Assembly (NCBI GenBank): GCA_013399305.1 | Contig: VXAI01000160.1 | Location: 1,600,223 to 1,664,222, forward strand | Direction of reading: 5' to 3' | DNA length: 64,000 bases | DNA from: Rostratula benghalensis | Lineage: Eukaryota > Chordata > Aves > Charadriiformes > Rostratulidae | Part shown: positions 35,033 to 48,205 of the stretch, piece by piece | How positions within the stretch are numbered: the stretch's first letter is position 1 | How the letters are laid out: each line of letters begins with the position of its first letter | Notes under the pieces: generated by a model | Seen by the model: the letters and a program-made list of their open reading frames with translations, nothing else | Told to the model about the DNA's origin: nothing | Database searches by the model: none | Program-made: the position numbers and the translations under genes

Positions 35033-37556
35033 GGCGGCAAAAAGTGCACTGTGGGATAACCTCATGAGATGTACATGTCCTCTGGTGTGATTTTTTTCAG
35101 TCCTCGGTTTTTTATCTTCTCAATAAAGTAGCATTTTCCCCACTGATCACACTACTACTGAAGCCTGAATTTTAGGGCTTGTAACATTAGACCATTTTTA
35201 TTGATCTTCATGAGTTTGCAGTGGGGACTTCAAGGTCATTTGGTCACCAGGGTTAACTTTGCAGCAATGAAAAGCAATAAACGCTTTCAGGGTAGGCGGG
35301 TATTTATTATGAGCATTTAATTTCCCCAAAACTGCAATACTTGTTAGAAAGTATTGAAAAAAATAAGTTCTTGTTTCTTTTGACATGTCCTTTCTTTAAG
35401 CATTCTTCTTAACTTGCTGCCCCCACGACCTCCTTAGTAGCAGATACAATTCATTTCTTATGCAGACTGACAAAAAAGATGCATGGTATATGGCACTGCA
35501 TATCTTTACTTCATTATTTCCTCATAGCAAAGACTTGAAACTGTAATGTGTGAGAAAGAAAAGGTGCCAACATGACATTTACTACTGCTAATATGAATCT
35601 GATTAATTCTACAACAAGAAACATCATCTTAACTCTTTATCTTCTTGTGTGTGTTTTTTGTTTGAACCAAATTGATAAATCAGAATATTTTGACAAATAA
35701 CATATACTTGCAGCCCTTGTTGAAGCAAACAATATCACAACCTAGTCATTTGCAGTAAGTTTATTATAAGGGAAGCAAGAGACTCTCTTTTAACAATATT
35801 TACATTTGTCTACTAAGCTGAAATCTGTTTTATATAGTTCATTTACAATATATTTAGCCATAGTTACACTTTATTTTTAGGAGAGCCCAGTGCAAGTCAG
35901 AAATAGTTTCAGTGTGTTTCACCATGCCTTATTCTACAGTGTTGTGATTCACCACATTCAGTGAAAAACACTTTCTCATAAGGAAGTGTTACTAAAGCCT
36001 AATTACTCTATTTGTGCCCTTTTTAGTAACTTGGAATGCTTGCTTTCGGCTTGTAACTTGTGCATGTAAGAACTGACCTCTTTATATCTTAGCGATGTTT
36101 TTTCTCAGTTTGTGCAATCAAAATTATTTTAATTTTTTTTTTATTTAGCTTGATGTCTCACTGATGACTTGTTTTGGGTTTGTACTTTAAAAGACTGTTT
36201 TTCTCTTCCCAGATTTTGTTGGACAGTATGAAAAATATTAAATGTTGTAGTTTCATATTCTTCAATCTGATTTCTTACTACTGGCAGGTTTGGCTGAAAT
36301 GTCAAAAATGTAGAAACTGTGAAAAATACCATAGAATGTGCCGAAGTATATACTTATAGAGAAAATGTTTTTCATTAAGAGAAAGGGTCAAAAAAAAAAA
36401 AAGAAAATTGCATTACAAGGAAGAATAAAAAAAAAAAAAGCAGCATTTGATCATTTGATCTATATACATATAATGTTTCCCTTATGTATAACATGTATAT
36501 TTAAACATTTATGAAAACTGTAAAGAAATAACCCAGAACATTCAAACACTGTGATATTTTTAAATGCACGGTGACAAACATTGGATTCCAATGTTTGATG
36601 ACCTTGTGAGTAAAATATTTTCATTGGATTCATTTCTTTTGCTTCCTTTATTGGATCAAATTTAAAATGTCCATAGAACTGTTACTGGGGAGAAAAATAA
36701 GCTGGCTGCTAACACAACTGTCTGGCCATAAAATATGGAAAAGGGGAAAAAAGGCGAAAGTGGGAGAAAAAGAATTTATGAACCAGTACTGGAGGAGGAT
36801 AAACAACATTTTGGCAAAGTCCATAGGCTATTGGTAAGCACGTGAGGTTAGGACTGGCTGTTGCTTTGTAACACCAAAGCAATACAAATAACTTTGAATG
36901 CAAGCAAATGACATATAGGTCAGGATTTTAAATGTGAACACATGCTCCAGAGGAAACCATACAGGAATAAAAGTTGTTCCTGTTTTGTTAGTTTAGATTC
37001 TGAAAGAAGCTTTTGTGTGTAAAGATGTAACACGATCCCATGCCTGGAGCCATGCCCCATGGTACACAGACCGCTGTGTTTGTCCCAGGGTACCAAAGGT
37101 AGAGAAACTTGCAGACTGGCTATCTCCAGGCTGGCACTGGCTTTTGTGAAATGTGATTTACTTTTACCAGAATGATACCAAAAGGCACCCTTCTTATCAT
37201 TCCACGAGGGAATTTAGCAAGGAGAGTGCAAGCCCTGCTGAAGGTAAATCTTGATGATCATGGCTTTAAAAAAAAAAAAATAAATTAAAGAGCAGTTCTG
37301 TTTCGGTATTATAAACTCTCCTCTTTGAATACCTTCCAGAAATCTGCTGGTTTAATTTCTTAGTCCCATCTGTTTCCCTCTCACTGGCTATATTTGTTAG
37401 TATTTCCTCAAGCAGCATGTTGTATTGCCCTTACTGTGCTGGAGGAAAAGGGCAGAGATTGATCATTTTACAGGACAGGGAAACGTTTATTTTGGGCTGG
37501 AGTAAAGTGTATTTCCTTGCTTCCTGCCCAGAGTTATAGAAAAAAAACTTCTTCAG

Positions 37557-37632
37557 GAAGAAAAAAAAAAGAAAGAAAAAAAAAAAAAAAAGCATAGACG
37601 TTTTGGTATACCAGGGGAAAAAAAAAAAAAAG
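37557..37632. repeat. A-rich low-complexity tract
   Basis: Three A runs broken by single G bases and by a 25-base unique spacer ('GCATAGACGTTTTGGTATAC' and onward). Read on the minus strand it gives poly-Phe, which explains two spurious open frames there. Confidence 0.9.
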
Positions 37633-40600
37633 AGGCAGCAATGTCAGGAGGGCCATTAGGCTGCTTATCTGTCTTTCTACTTTGGCACGTGAAAGCTCCC
37701 AGCTCAGCATGCCATGTGTCAAATCTATCATTTGATATGTCAGGAACCATTATTCCCTCTTTTGTCACCAGTTTTGACCAAAGGATGAAAAATTGCTGTC
37801 TTACACAGACAAAATTATTGCTGAAAAAAAGGGCAACTATGGCACATAGGAGTAGGCCAAGGTGAAACCTGGGGAAACTCTCCTTAGATTAGGTCTGGGT
37901 TAAGAGAATATTGATCTGTGTGCTAAAAACTGTTGATCTCTCTCTGAGCAGAGGATGACAAATGGTAGCAAACAAAAAATTGAGTGTCTCCAAGGACATT
38001 TGAGCTGCTCTCTGTTTTCTGTGAGTATTTGTTTGGTTTGTGGGTTCTGCTCTAGGGATTTAAACTAAAATAAGCAAATATTAAACAGAAAGGAAACAGC
38101 CACAAAATGATACAGTGAGAAACTACAGGAAGACTATAGTCAGTTAGAAATTAGACCAGGTATTAAAACTGATAAATGGCTTAATCATAAGAAAAAGCGT
38201 GTGTTCACTGCAGAAGTTTAGCATATTGCAATTTTTAAGTGTTTGGGTCCAGTTCCTTTTCTTTGCAATTTTCATGCAGTTTTATTATAGCAAATGGGAT
38301 GTCAACATCATATTATTGGTTTATATTAATTTCTGGAACATTAATTTCAAGCATTTTTAGAGGCACAAATTTCATGATGCTCTGTATGGGTGATTCACAA
38401 ACAAATTATGATAAGGGCAGTAACAGGGAAAGGCTTCACAGCTGCTTGAGCATTTTATGAAACCAGCAGCAACCTTTCTTTTTCTTCATTGGTCATAGTC
38501 AGAGATGAGAAGAGTAAAGGAGAGAATCCAGTTCCTGTGGTCATATCAGAGAAGTAGCCATAGTGGTTAACCCAAGAGGCATCCAAGCAGGCCAAATACA
38601 ATTTCAACTAATAGAAGAGAAGAATCAGGAAGAGACTTCCAAGGATAAGAGACAACTCCATTGGGGGAAAAAATCGTAGCCAATATTTTGTTTTACTTTA
38701 AGTTTTATCTGGAGAGCTCTAAGTCTGACTAAAGTTGAAAATCATGGCCATGAAAGGCTGTTTTGGCCTCAGGGGAGCTGAGGCATGCTATAAGCTGTGC
38801 CACATATAACCAACACTGGAACAGGGATTTGTTTTCTCAACTTTGGGACCCAGAGCAAGTGTGACTCTCCTAGTTTGTGTTGGCATGAACCTTAGGCCTC
38901 CTAAGGCCATCTTGTCTGAACAATGCCCATGATTCAGTCTCTTCAGTGCATGTTCCTCCCCTCATTCCTGCATACAGCTGCCAAGAGTCATGCATCCTCT
39001 GTGACCTTTCTGAATTTGGCAGTGCTGGTTTGCCATCCATGCACTTTCCCATTTTCTGCTCCTTCCCACTGGAGGTCACTGTGGCAGAGTAGTTGTGGAC
39101 AGCTATTCTGACCTTCCCACCAGTACAGGTATTTACGAGCAGGTGGGCATAGTTGAGGCTGACGTATCATTTTGAACCCCTCAGTAAGCATAAATGGTCT
39201 AAAGACACATATACCTCTTGGATGGATGTGGCAGAATGAACAGAAAATATCATAGAGATTTTCAGGGTCCCCACTTCAGCTGAACTACACTGGTCGTAGC
39301 AGAGCTGACCTGAATGCTCAGCTACCAGATATGCTGCATTGAAAAATGCCAATTTATCAAAACTGAGAGTGAAATATTCCAGAGATAGTTCTATTTTGAT
39401 AAAGTTGCAGCTGATTCCTTCCTGACAGATCACCTGTCTCCTTCCTTGGCTTCCTGCCCATGAGTCAATGGGAAACCACAACAGCTCCCCAGCTCTTAAA
39501 CTTCCAGACACTTTTACCTTCCAGCTTGCCTAATGAGCTGACACAGAACAGAAACTCCTTCCATGGACCCAAACTCTTTCTAAGAGAGCAATGATATTCT
39601 AGATGAATGTTGTGCAGTCTTTAATGCTAAACATGGCATCCCAACATGGAAAAGTAATTTAGTCCCATAAATCTTTCACAACTGACCAAACAAGTTCCAG
39701 CGGTCTTCACAAATACCCAGAAAACAGAGGTATGTAAATACTGAAAATGCTACATCATTGTGAGCTGATACTCAGTCATGTCTTGCTTAAAGTTGGTGGA
39801 AATTCTTTTAATGTATCAAACATATTTTCAATGTAAAAAATATCTCACTTGAAACTGATAATTTGCCCACATACTTCAGTTGTGACAGTTTCACTCCTCC
39901 TACCTTATTTTTACAAGATATTTAAAATATGGTGAAAAAATATTTTTGTTTTTAAAACAAAATCAAGCCAAATGTGAGTTCAGAAAAAAAAAGTATATAT
40001 GTTTACTTAATTTCTGACCGAGCAAGTGACCAGCCAGAAGTACTTTTCTTTGTGTTGTTTCCAGTGAAGTTAAGTCCAGGCAAAGTGGGCAAAGATCAAT
40101 TTTAAGCACATTACAATTTAAATATTTAGGTTCTTTAGAACATAGAAGCCATAGACTGTCCTTTGTTGGCAGTAGCTCTAGGGATCTGTGAAGTGTGTTA
40201 TTTAATATTGTACTTCCCTGAGAGGGAAAAATACCAGTTCACTGCACAAGTTAGTCGTATATTCTTGTGGACATGTACTTGCAAGTAGTTCCTAGTTCTT
40301 TGAAAGTTTGGGAAAGCTCTGATTTTGTTTGAATACTGTCACAAATATGAAGAACATTTACCCTTTTAACTTAGCATTAGATCACAGGTTAGTTGGCAGG
40401 TTCATGTAAGAGAGCTAAGCTGGTGAAACAGCTCATTAACCTCAAAAGAGGTAGCCCTGCCTCCTGCCTCAGCCTGTTTTCTTCTCTAGTACCCCTTTTA
40501 GCACTCATCTGACCCCTCTGTGAGACAGCTCAGCTCACTGCACCAGCAGATCATCATTCACAATTTTTGGTGGGTTCACTTTCTGCCTAGTCAATGACCT

Positions 40601-40887
40601 GAAATGGTTTATCAAGGATTCGTATGAGTGTCAGAGCTGTCAGAAGAAACATGATAGGAAAGTACAGCTAGGGTTAAAACATGTTGGGAAAAAGAGAAAG
40701 GAGAAGACCTGACTAGCTGACTAGTTCATACCACTTCATGGAGGAGATGAGGGTACCGAGGCACTCTTACGTTGATGTTGCTCTGATACATTTGCAGCAT
40801 CATTGCCAAATAGGTATTTTTTTCCATAACTGCAAAAGTTGACTTAACTCCTAATGATACAGTTGCACATTTAAAAGCAAGGACGAA
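37633..40887. other. Non-coding stretch, no gene seen
   Basis: Unique sequence. Open frames at 38870-39511 on both strands reach at most 114 codons and carry no domain. No transposon recognised. Confidence 0.65.
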
Positions 40888-41469
40888 TTGGAGAGCAGGA
40901 AGAGAAAGGATTCCTCTTCTTCTTTTCCTCACTGTCTCCACAGTAGCATGATGCTACTTGTCCTCATTCCCCTAACTCTACCCACCTGGACTGGGACCCA
41001 CACCACAGCAAGGAAACAGGAAAAAGGAGTGAATACCTTTCATGGTTGGGTTGTCACTGCAACTTTGAGCAGCTCTGTGATAACACCTTTCTTTAATCAC
41101 TCTCTGTATCCCAGTGCATCCCAGATAAGGACTAAAGGATACCAGAAGCAAACAAATATGATTTTTGGCCACTGGTTTCTGGATATGGAAAATATCCCTT
41201 TCTGCTCTGTAAATCCTCATATTTCTTTGGTTTCAGTTTCTCTCTGGACTGCAGAGCCCTCTCATTGCCAAGTTCAAAAAAGATTCTTAGAATTTCAGAA
41301 GGGCTTTATCCTTCCCATCCCACCTAGCCACAGTCTTTCTGAGATCCCCAAAGGGACAGAGAGAAATTGCTGCTATTCTTTGCAAACCCTTACAATGGTG
41401 AAAACATATATGCTTATTAAAAAGGCAGAAGTGGTGTCCTCTGGTTTGATGATACTCCACCATTTATGA
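40888..41469 (+). other. Longest ORF in window (193 codons), probably not a gene
   Basis: Open for 193 codons from a TTG; the first ATG lies about 20 codons in, leaving about 174 residues. The predicted protein starts with a serine- and lysine-rich stretch (MESRKRKDSSSSF), has one modest hydrophobic segment (MMLLVLIPLTLPTW), and shows no domain, repeat or cysteine pattern I recognise. There is no Kozak-like context, no obvious upstream promoter, and no poly-A tail of a retrocopy. A stop-free stretch of this length is expected roughly once by chance in six frames of a 64-kb window of this composition (my rough estimate). It could be part of a lineage-specific transcript, but nothing here requires that. 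Confidence 0.15.
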
Positions 41470-41517
41470 GTTTCTCACTAACAGCATATCCCTGTCTCTA
41501 CAGGATACATTGTGGTG

Positions 41518-41769
41518 TTACACGGAGTGTTGGTACCAGATGGTGAAGGAGCATGGACTGAACTGGCATGTGTGCGTGTGTTCAAGTATACATCTTTCCA
41601 AAATGAGCTCCAGAGGGTCCCCAAATAAGACGTCAACATAAGGTACAAAGTAAATCTTGAAGTCAAATTTTCTGTCAAGAGCATCTGAAATGTAGCTTGT
41701 AAGTTCAAATATTTCTAGATATTGGAAAGGATAAATATGTTTAGGTGAATTTATGATTTGTACTCTGTT
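41518..41769 (-). other. Minus-strand open frame with protein-like segment, doubtful
   Basis: An 83-codon stop-bounded frame without an ATG in its first part, so it could only be an exon or a pseudogene piece. It contains ISDALDRKFDFKIYFVPYVD followed by VLFGDPLELIL. Two weak resemblances came to mind. One is the PYVDILFGN motif of adenosine kinase (eight identical residues here, PYVDVLFG). The other is the ISD..ERRF....DYLV..VDV stretch of GT6 glycosyltransferases (ABO/GBGT1 family). They exclude each other. A plausible splice acceptor ('CTACATTTCAG', minus strand) precedes the segment, but I see no strong donor after it. Eight-residue matches to some protein are expected by chance in a window this size, so I do not call a gene. 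Confidence 0.12.
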
Positions 41770-43847
41770 TTAACAAATTAAGAGGGATACTCCAATGCCA
41801 TTGTTATCCTTACATGTGTGAGCATATTAACTTCTTCCCTTTTCCCCTTATTTTTTGTCATTGGTCCCCATTTAAAATTATCATGTCTGTCTTACTGTCA
41901 GTGGCATGTGTTTGTATGTGAGACAAGTCAGCTCTAGATCACAAATTCCCAAATATTAAGATTCGGAAAACACTTATTAGACCATCATGTCAGTTTTCCT
42001 GATAGCACAGGATTGTTCTCTTCAGCTTTTTGGAGTCCTTCCATCAATATGGTATGTGAGTGTCTTCTAGAAGTGCTTAACTGACAGCTGTCGTGTATGA
42101 TTCATGATTTCTCCAGTCTTCTTCTGAAGGAAAATATTTTGCATGCATTAAAAAAAAAAAAAAAAAAGCAACAGAATTGTAAGGAAAAGGATGTTAGCTA
42201 TATAAAAGTAATACAACCTTCTCTAGGAAAATTGCACAGCAATAACCACACTGTAGCTGTAATGTCAGTTCTGACGCTCATGTTGTAGCTGCAGCTTTTA
42301 ACCAGAGTACTGTGAACATAGCAGTTCAATGATAGTTTTCCATAGCTTGCACTTTGCTACTTGACCATTAAGAAAGATGTACAGTTTTAATGCATTTTTC
42401 CTCATTTTATGTACTATTTTCTCTCATTTCTGTTTAAATGCTTCAGTCTGCATGCTTTTTAGTAAGCAAAAATAAGCATTTCCAATAGAAGTATAGGCAC
42501 TCTTCAGAAACTTAAATTTTCATTTATTTACAAGCTCATATATGTAAAAGAAAGTCTAAAAAGTATTCCCAGCACACCATCCTGTCTCAGTTAGGAACAT
42601 TAAACGCAGGCACAAATGACACATAATCTTTGACACTGGTTCATTGTTTTTAGACAACCCCTCAAAATCCTTTTATATTATGTCATTCTTCTTATTCTTA
42701 AGATAACTTAGATGTCCTAATTTCCATGACAGCCAAAAAATTGCTTTAAGCAATTATTTATGTGATAATTATTATGATACATTATAAAGCTATTTATCTC
42801 CTATTCAAACATTAACCTGATTAAGAAAAATGATACCATAAAAGGGACTCTTTCAGCTCATGGCCCTCAGACTCCAAGGACATAAGTTATCAATACAGGA
42901 ATATAAGCTTCCCTTCTGCTCTAGGCAAAAAACTTATGAAAAAGTGCTGCACTTCAGTCAATTGCCTTATTTTTTTCAGCTGTTCTCACACAGTGTGGAG
43001 TTCTCCCTTTATGTAGAGGGAGTGAAAATGGCTGATGTACCACTTTTAGACTATCCGAATTATTTCTCTTTTTATTGGTCTCCCTCAGGTCTTATGCATG
43101 AGTATATGAGTACATTCATAGTTTGTTCTGCTTTAAACTTACCACACTCTTGTGTATTTATTGCCATATGAAATGCAATTTGATGGAGCATATAGCCAAA
43201 TTATTACCAGCAATGAGGTACAAAGTATTTATTTAAAAACTTGTAAGTTAGACGAGAAATTCATTAGTATAAAAAATGTATGGGAATAAATTGTTAAGCT
43301 CTTTATTTGTGTCTGGACATTTGTAAGAGATAAAAAGGAATCCAACATGGTTGGTCTAATTTGGCACTACAGTCATGCTGTGTATTTCTGCACAATACTT
43401 CATAAAGCAGTTAAAGTTATTCATAGGTCTTAGTTGCATCTCTGTACCTAAATACATTGTAATATCTTTTATGCTTAAGTTGAGCATTGCATTTCCCGGG
43501 GTTGTGACATTTGGCTTGGGGAAAACTACAAGAGCATTAGAATACTTCGTATGGTGAAATTAATGATTTCTCTTTGTCTTACAGTAGTCTTTTGGACTGG
43601 ATTTCTTTCAGGTGATGTTAACTTCCTATGGGCTGGTTATATGGACCAAGCATACTATCAAAACTTCTTTTCCAGTCTGTGCAAAGAGAAAAGCAGAGGA
43701 TGGGCTATTCCATTTATTTTAAACACACCTATATTAGGATGAATTGACCCAGAGATTACTGTCTCTCTTCAATGATCTCAGAGGGGCCCTTGGGGACATG
43801 AAGCAGATTTCTGGCTTTTGGGGAGTTGAAATGAAGTAAGATTCCTT
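41770..43847. other. Non-coding stretch, no gene seen
   Basis: Unique AT-rich DNA with an 18-A run at 42150-42167. A 103-codon open frame at 42860-43171 shows no domain. Nothing else recognised. Confidence 0.7.
42150..42167. repeat. Poly-A run (18 A)
   Basis: Uninterrupted A run in otherwise unique sequence. Confidence 0.9.
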
Positions 43848-43971
43848 TTGCTTCAAGTATTGAACCAAGTTCTATTCTCAACCACTTATAAGAGTATGAG
43901 TATATAGAACTTGCTTCAAGTATTGAACCAAGTTCTATTCTCAACCACTTATAAGAGTATGAGTATATAGA
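43848..43971. repeat. 63-bp tandem duplication
   Basis: Two head-to-tail copies with a 63-base period. Bases 43848-43908 are identical to 43911-43971; the unit begins 'TTGCTTCAAGTATTGAACC' and ends 'GAGTATATAGA'. Because 63 is a multiple of three, the minus strand shows a repeated peptide (SIYSYSYKWLRIELGSILEA twice), which is a by-product and not evidence of a protein. Confidence 0.95.
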
Positions 43972-46900
43972 GAGGTGTTTCATGGCCTCTACTTAAACTC
44001 AACAGGACGTAGGACAGACCTGTTCTGGGTGCATTGTGAAGGCAGCAGCCCCACACAGTGCCTGCCTCTCAAAGCCGGTGGTCAAGCTGGGCATCACACT
44101 GCTAATATAAACATAAGGAGCAGGCATCCCTTCTCCCAGTTTGGGCAGAGCAAGTGCACCTGTGTCTGTACCCACTGTCCACAGAAAACAGTGGCGGTTT
44201 TGGTCGCTTAACTGCTGCATGTTTGTTTGTTGACTTTTTCTTCCACCTTTGTAAACAAAAGGAAAATCTTCCATTTCCAACTCCTTGTTGTCAACAACCA
44301 GACTTTAAAATATAATGTTTTCCCACAAAAATGCAAAACTGTGCTTTTGAAGTAATCAGCTGAGTAATTTACTTCGTCATATTCTTCTCCTCTTGTCACT
44401 TGAGATACACCTGATTTCCTGAGATGGTTGGTCTTCCCACTCTCAAACAAGTCTCCTCAGGCAAGCCATTTTTTTAACAGAGCAAATAAGAATCTTCATT
44501 TCCTTTTTGTGGCAGAGCTGTAGGCAGTAAAATCGTTCATGCCCAGAAGCCATATAGTGGCTTCACACCATGTGCTTTCCCATCCTGTCAGCTTGCACCT
44601 GGCCCAAGGTACATGGATTCTCATACATATTCTGGTCTTCTGATATCATTAACTCTATTGGTTTAAATGCAGAGACTCTGAAAACTCGATCAGAGCAAGG
44701 TCTTTTGGGAGAAGCTTCCTCCATGTTGAAGGCCTGACACTGTTAGCTGGTAGGGTAGTACTCAGTACAAATTATAAGTTAGTGCAAAATATGTTTTTTT
44801 TAAAGTACTTGGAGTGCTGCTTTTCTGTAAAGGCTTTGACTGACTTATCCAGTATGGATCTCTCTATCAATGCTAGTGTTTCATTGCTCACAAAAATCTT
44901 GCAGCACATAGAGTCCTACACAGACATTTCTAGCGGCCAAGGCAAACTTGTTAAGCATGATTTTTTTCCACTTTCACAGAAGACTTTGGACTGTCATGTT
45001 TTCTATTCAACAGATACTTGTGTTCTCACAGTGCAGGTCTTGGTACTTCCACTAGCTTTGCTATTATTTGTTAATTCTTGGTTTGAGGCTCATCTTACCT
45101 GATTTAGGTGCCAGAATTAAGCAGTTTAAGCTGACTAATTTAGCTAAGAATAAATTGCTATCTAAGATAGCTATTTTAGGATGGGATGAATTGCCTTCTG
45201 GAAGTGCTTATCTGTATCCATTAATTATAGAGGCAGGCTAGATGACTAGCTTAAAACAAACATTTAACATTAAGATGGTTAAAGGTAACTGAAATGAGTC
45301 CCACTCTTGTGCAGGAATAAATTAATTTAGACGATGGAAAAACAGAGCACTTCCACTTAAGGCAGAACATTTTCCCTCTCACACTCTGTGGCTGGCCAGG
45401 AAATGCAGCCTGTCACAGTAACTTATCTCAGCAATAGTCACTGCCATATATCTCATTTTTGTTGGTACAAGTATAGTTCTGATCTTTTCTAAAAGAGCAG
45501 CAAAATGATCCACTTAAGAAAGTTTCATTTATCCATCCATAAAATGTTTTTACTTATTTAGTATTGTCCTTAGGAATTCTGAAAGGGAATTTAAGACAAT
45601 TTTTAAAATTACTTTTTATTCTTCTGACATTGTCTCAGTTTCCTCAGATATCAATCTGTTCCCTCTTTGAGCTTCAGACTGAACAGTACCATGACTCTTT
45701 TCTGAAATTAGAAAGGTTAGTCACCTCTTTCTATCAATTACTCCATCAGCAACTTGGGTAAAAATATGTCATGAATCAGACAGGAAGTTTAAGATAAATT
45801 CTTGGCTAATGCTTACCAAGTGTTTTACAGTTGAAAAGGACCTTTGGAGTGTAAAGTATAGTAATATATTTTAAAGGCTTTTTTTGAGTTCTTTCTGATT
45901 TCCTGTTTGTAAAGTATGGTGGACAGTAACTTTCAATTACTCTCAGTGGATTTTTTTTTTTCAGGCTGCAATGTTATTTCAATAAGATTATGGTTCATAT
46001 GGTACACTTTTACTGATTCAGTTAATCTGTGGGGCATGTTGCTCCAAAGTGTGACATCTGACAAGACAAATACAGGTAATGTTAAGTTTATTTTAATAAA
46101 GGTAGAATAATATCAACCTAAATCTACGCACTTTATAGATTTACACTTCCTTGTTGCAAGGGAGAAAAATTCCGTCTAATGGCAGATTTGGGGAGAAGCG
46201 AGTTTCAAAACCTAAAGAGTACATGTGTCCAGACAGAAATTTGTCCTTTGTCTGTCGAGGAGAACAACTATTGTAATACAGTTCCATCACTGAGAAAAGA
46301 TATACTCACAAGTAACTATCCAGAAGACCTCTCCTAGGGCAAGAAGTATTAACATAGCACTTTGGCTTGTTAAGGTGGGGGTTTTTTTAAATTTTTTACT
46401 TTATTTATTTATACTATTTAATGTTTGATGTCTTAACTCTGGCTCGTTTTCTTTTTTCCTGGTTGTACCATGGAACCATTCTTAAAAAAAGACTTTTGGC
46501 ATGCATTTTTCAGGATCCATTTAAGCTTTTGTGTTGCTTATGAAACATGGGGTAATCTTGATATATATTCTGTGACACATTAAAGGGAGCTGATTTTAAG
46601 AAGGTAGGACCTCGCAACTTGCTATCATTTTAAAAAGCTAAGTTCATAAAATAACTAAAAAGAATTGCTATAATCAAAAGTTAAATAAAATCAGGATACT
46701 TGGTTATATCTTTAGATTTGAAACACAACACATCATTACCAGCATTCATATTATTTTCTGTTTTCAGCCAATCATTACAAATTAAAATACTGAGTATGAA
46801 AAGTACATCTAGTTAGTAAATTTCTTCAGGAGCTTGTATGGAACTGAGGACAAAGAAAACTGGTAAAATGTGGGCTGAGTTTTTGTTCTCGAATGACTTA

Positions 46901-48186
46901 ATTTTCAAGGTTAGCCGGAACAAAGTTAATCCATGGGAAATGGAAGGCTATACTGAAAATGGCGCTGGAGGTCTTGGCAATCATCGGTGATTGAAAAGAG
47001 ACAGTAATGCAAGTATCATGTGTGATACAATCGTATAGATGTCCTATTAAGTATGGCAGTCATGAAGATATATCCAGCCTTTTTCTTTCCAAGGCCTAAA
47101 CAGAAGTGTCATGTACCTTCAGCTGAATTGCCTATAACATCATCCAAGAATGATTAAGAAAAGTTCCTAGATCCTCTATGATCTCACCACAACAGCAGCA
47201 GGCCTGTTACTTTGAGGCTGGGGCAAAAGCTGTACCATGATCTGATCCGAGGACAAATATATACTTCTTCCCCTCAAAGACAGTACAATACCTGAATTTA
47301 TTTGGTGCTTTTCACACTCATTCCCAACCATAGTTTGTGTGGACAGAGAGAAGGGTCTACCCCTGCAAAAAGAATCTCTTTACTGGGAAATATTTTGTCC
47401 TTTCAGCTGCAGAGCAATTCTGTGGATCCAATGTGTTATGGAAAAGGGGTATCATCATTTGAACACAAAGTCCCTGGCGTGCATTAAATCATGAACCCAG
47501 TAACTTGTTAACTTGTTCCTTAAGGAAATAAACTCAGTGTCCCTTAAGGAATACTGGGAGCGAAGGCAGGAGAAACTTCTACTGAAAAGACCAGAGGTGT
47601 TCAGCCTGCCTTTCTTTTTTCCATTAGATGATCTAGAAGGCTTGTGTTGGGTGGCTGAGCAGGTCTTACATGGCTAAACTAGAACACTGAGGTTTATCAG
47701 TGGCATGGGTTTGATCGTGCCTCCAGAAAGTTCTTTTTGAGCAGCAGCAAGGTCTGTCCCTTGACCTTCAGAACAGGACCCAGCTCCAGAAAAAAAAGTT
47801 CTTGTAAATAATCTCTATCATTTTGCCAGCTGCTCTCAGCACTTAATCTGTCTCTTAAAACTGAAAAATTACAATTGTACCTGATGTTCTATCCTTCCAG
47901 GTCAGCTCTCACTCGGGATATCGATGTGCTTTTCTTGGCTCAGAGTGGCTCCAACCTTCATTTGTTCATTGCAGAGGCTCATTTCATTTAAACTGCTATG
48001 AAGTGTCCATTCCTGCATTTTACTTCCCTGCACAATTCCCATTCAAAACAATGGGAAGTCTGCAGGTGAATTAATGGCAGTGTAAATTTCTGGCTCTAGC
48101 AGATTAGAAGCCATTAACTGGTAATTTCAAGGGCTACTTAGTTATTCCTGAAATTATAAATGGGAACTTTTTGGGGGGTATACAAT

Positions 48187-48205
48187 GTGCATGTGTGTGT
48201 GTGTG
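48187..48205. repeat. (TG)n microsatellite
   Basis: Short GT dinucleotide run with one CA step; probably length-variable but small. Confidence 0.8.

Larger units (their letters stand above)
30346..37556. other. Non-coding stretch, no gene seen
   Basis: Unique AT-rich DNA. It holds a short (GTACA)3 repeat at 30981-30997 and homopolymers at 34106-34122, 34424-34440 and 35014-35032. There are no open frames over about 85 codons with any recognisable content. The 35700-36700 part is especially AT-rich. Confidence 0.7.

Noticed and set aside
43756..43983. Repeated-peptide open frame on the minus strand (SIYSYSYKWLRIELGSILEA twice)
   Set aside because: It is the by-product of the 63-bp tandem DNA duplication; nothing else suggests a protein.
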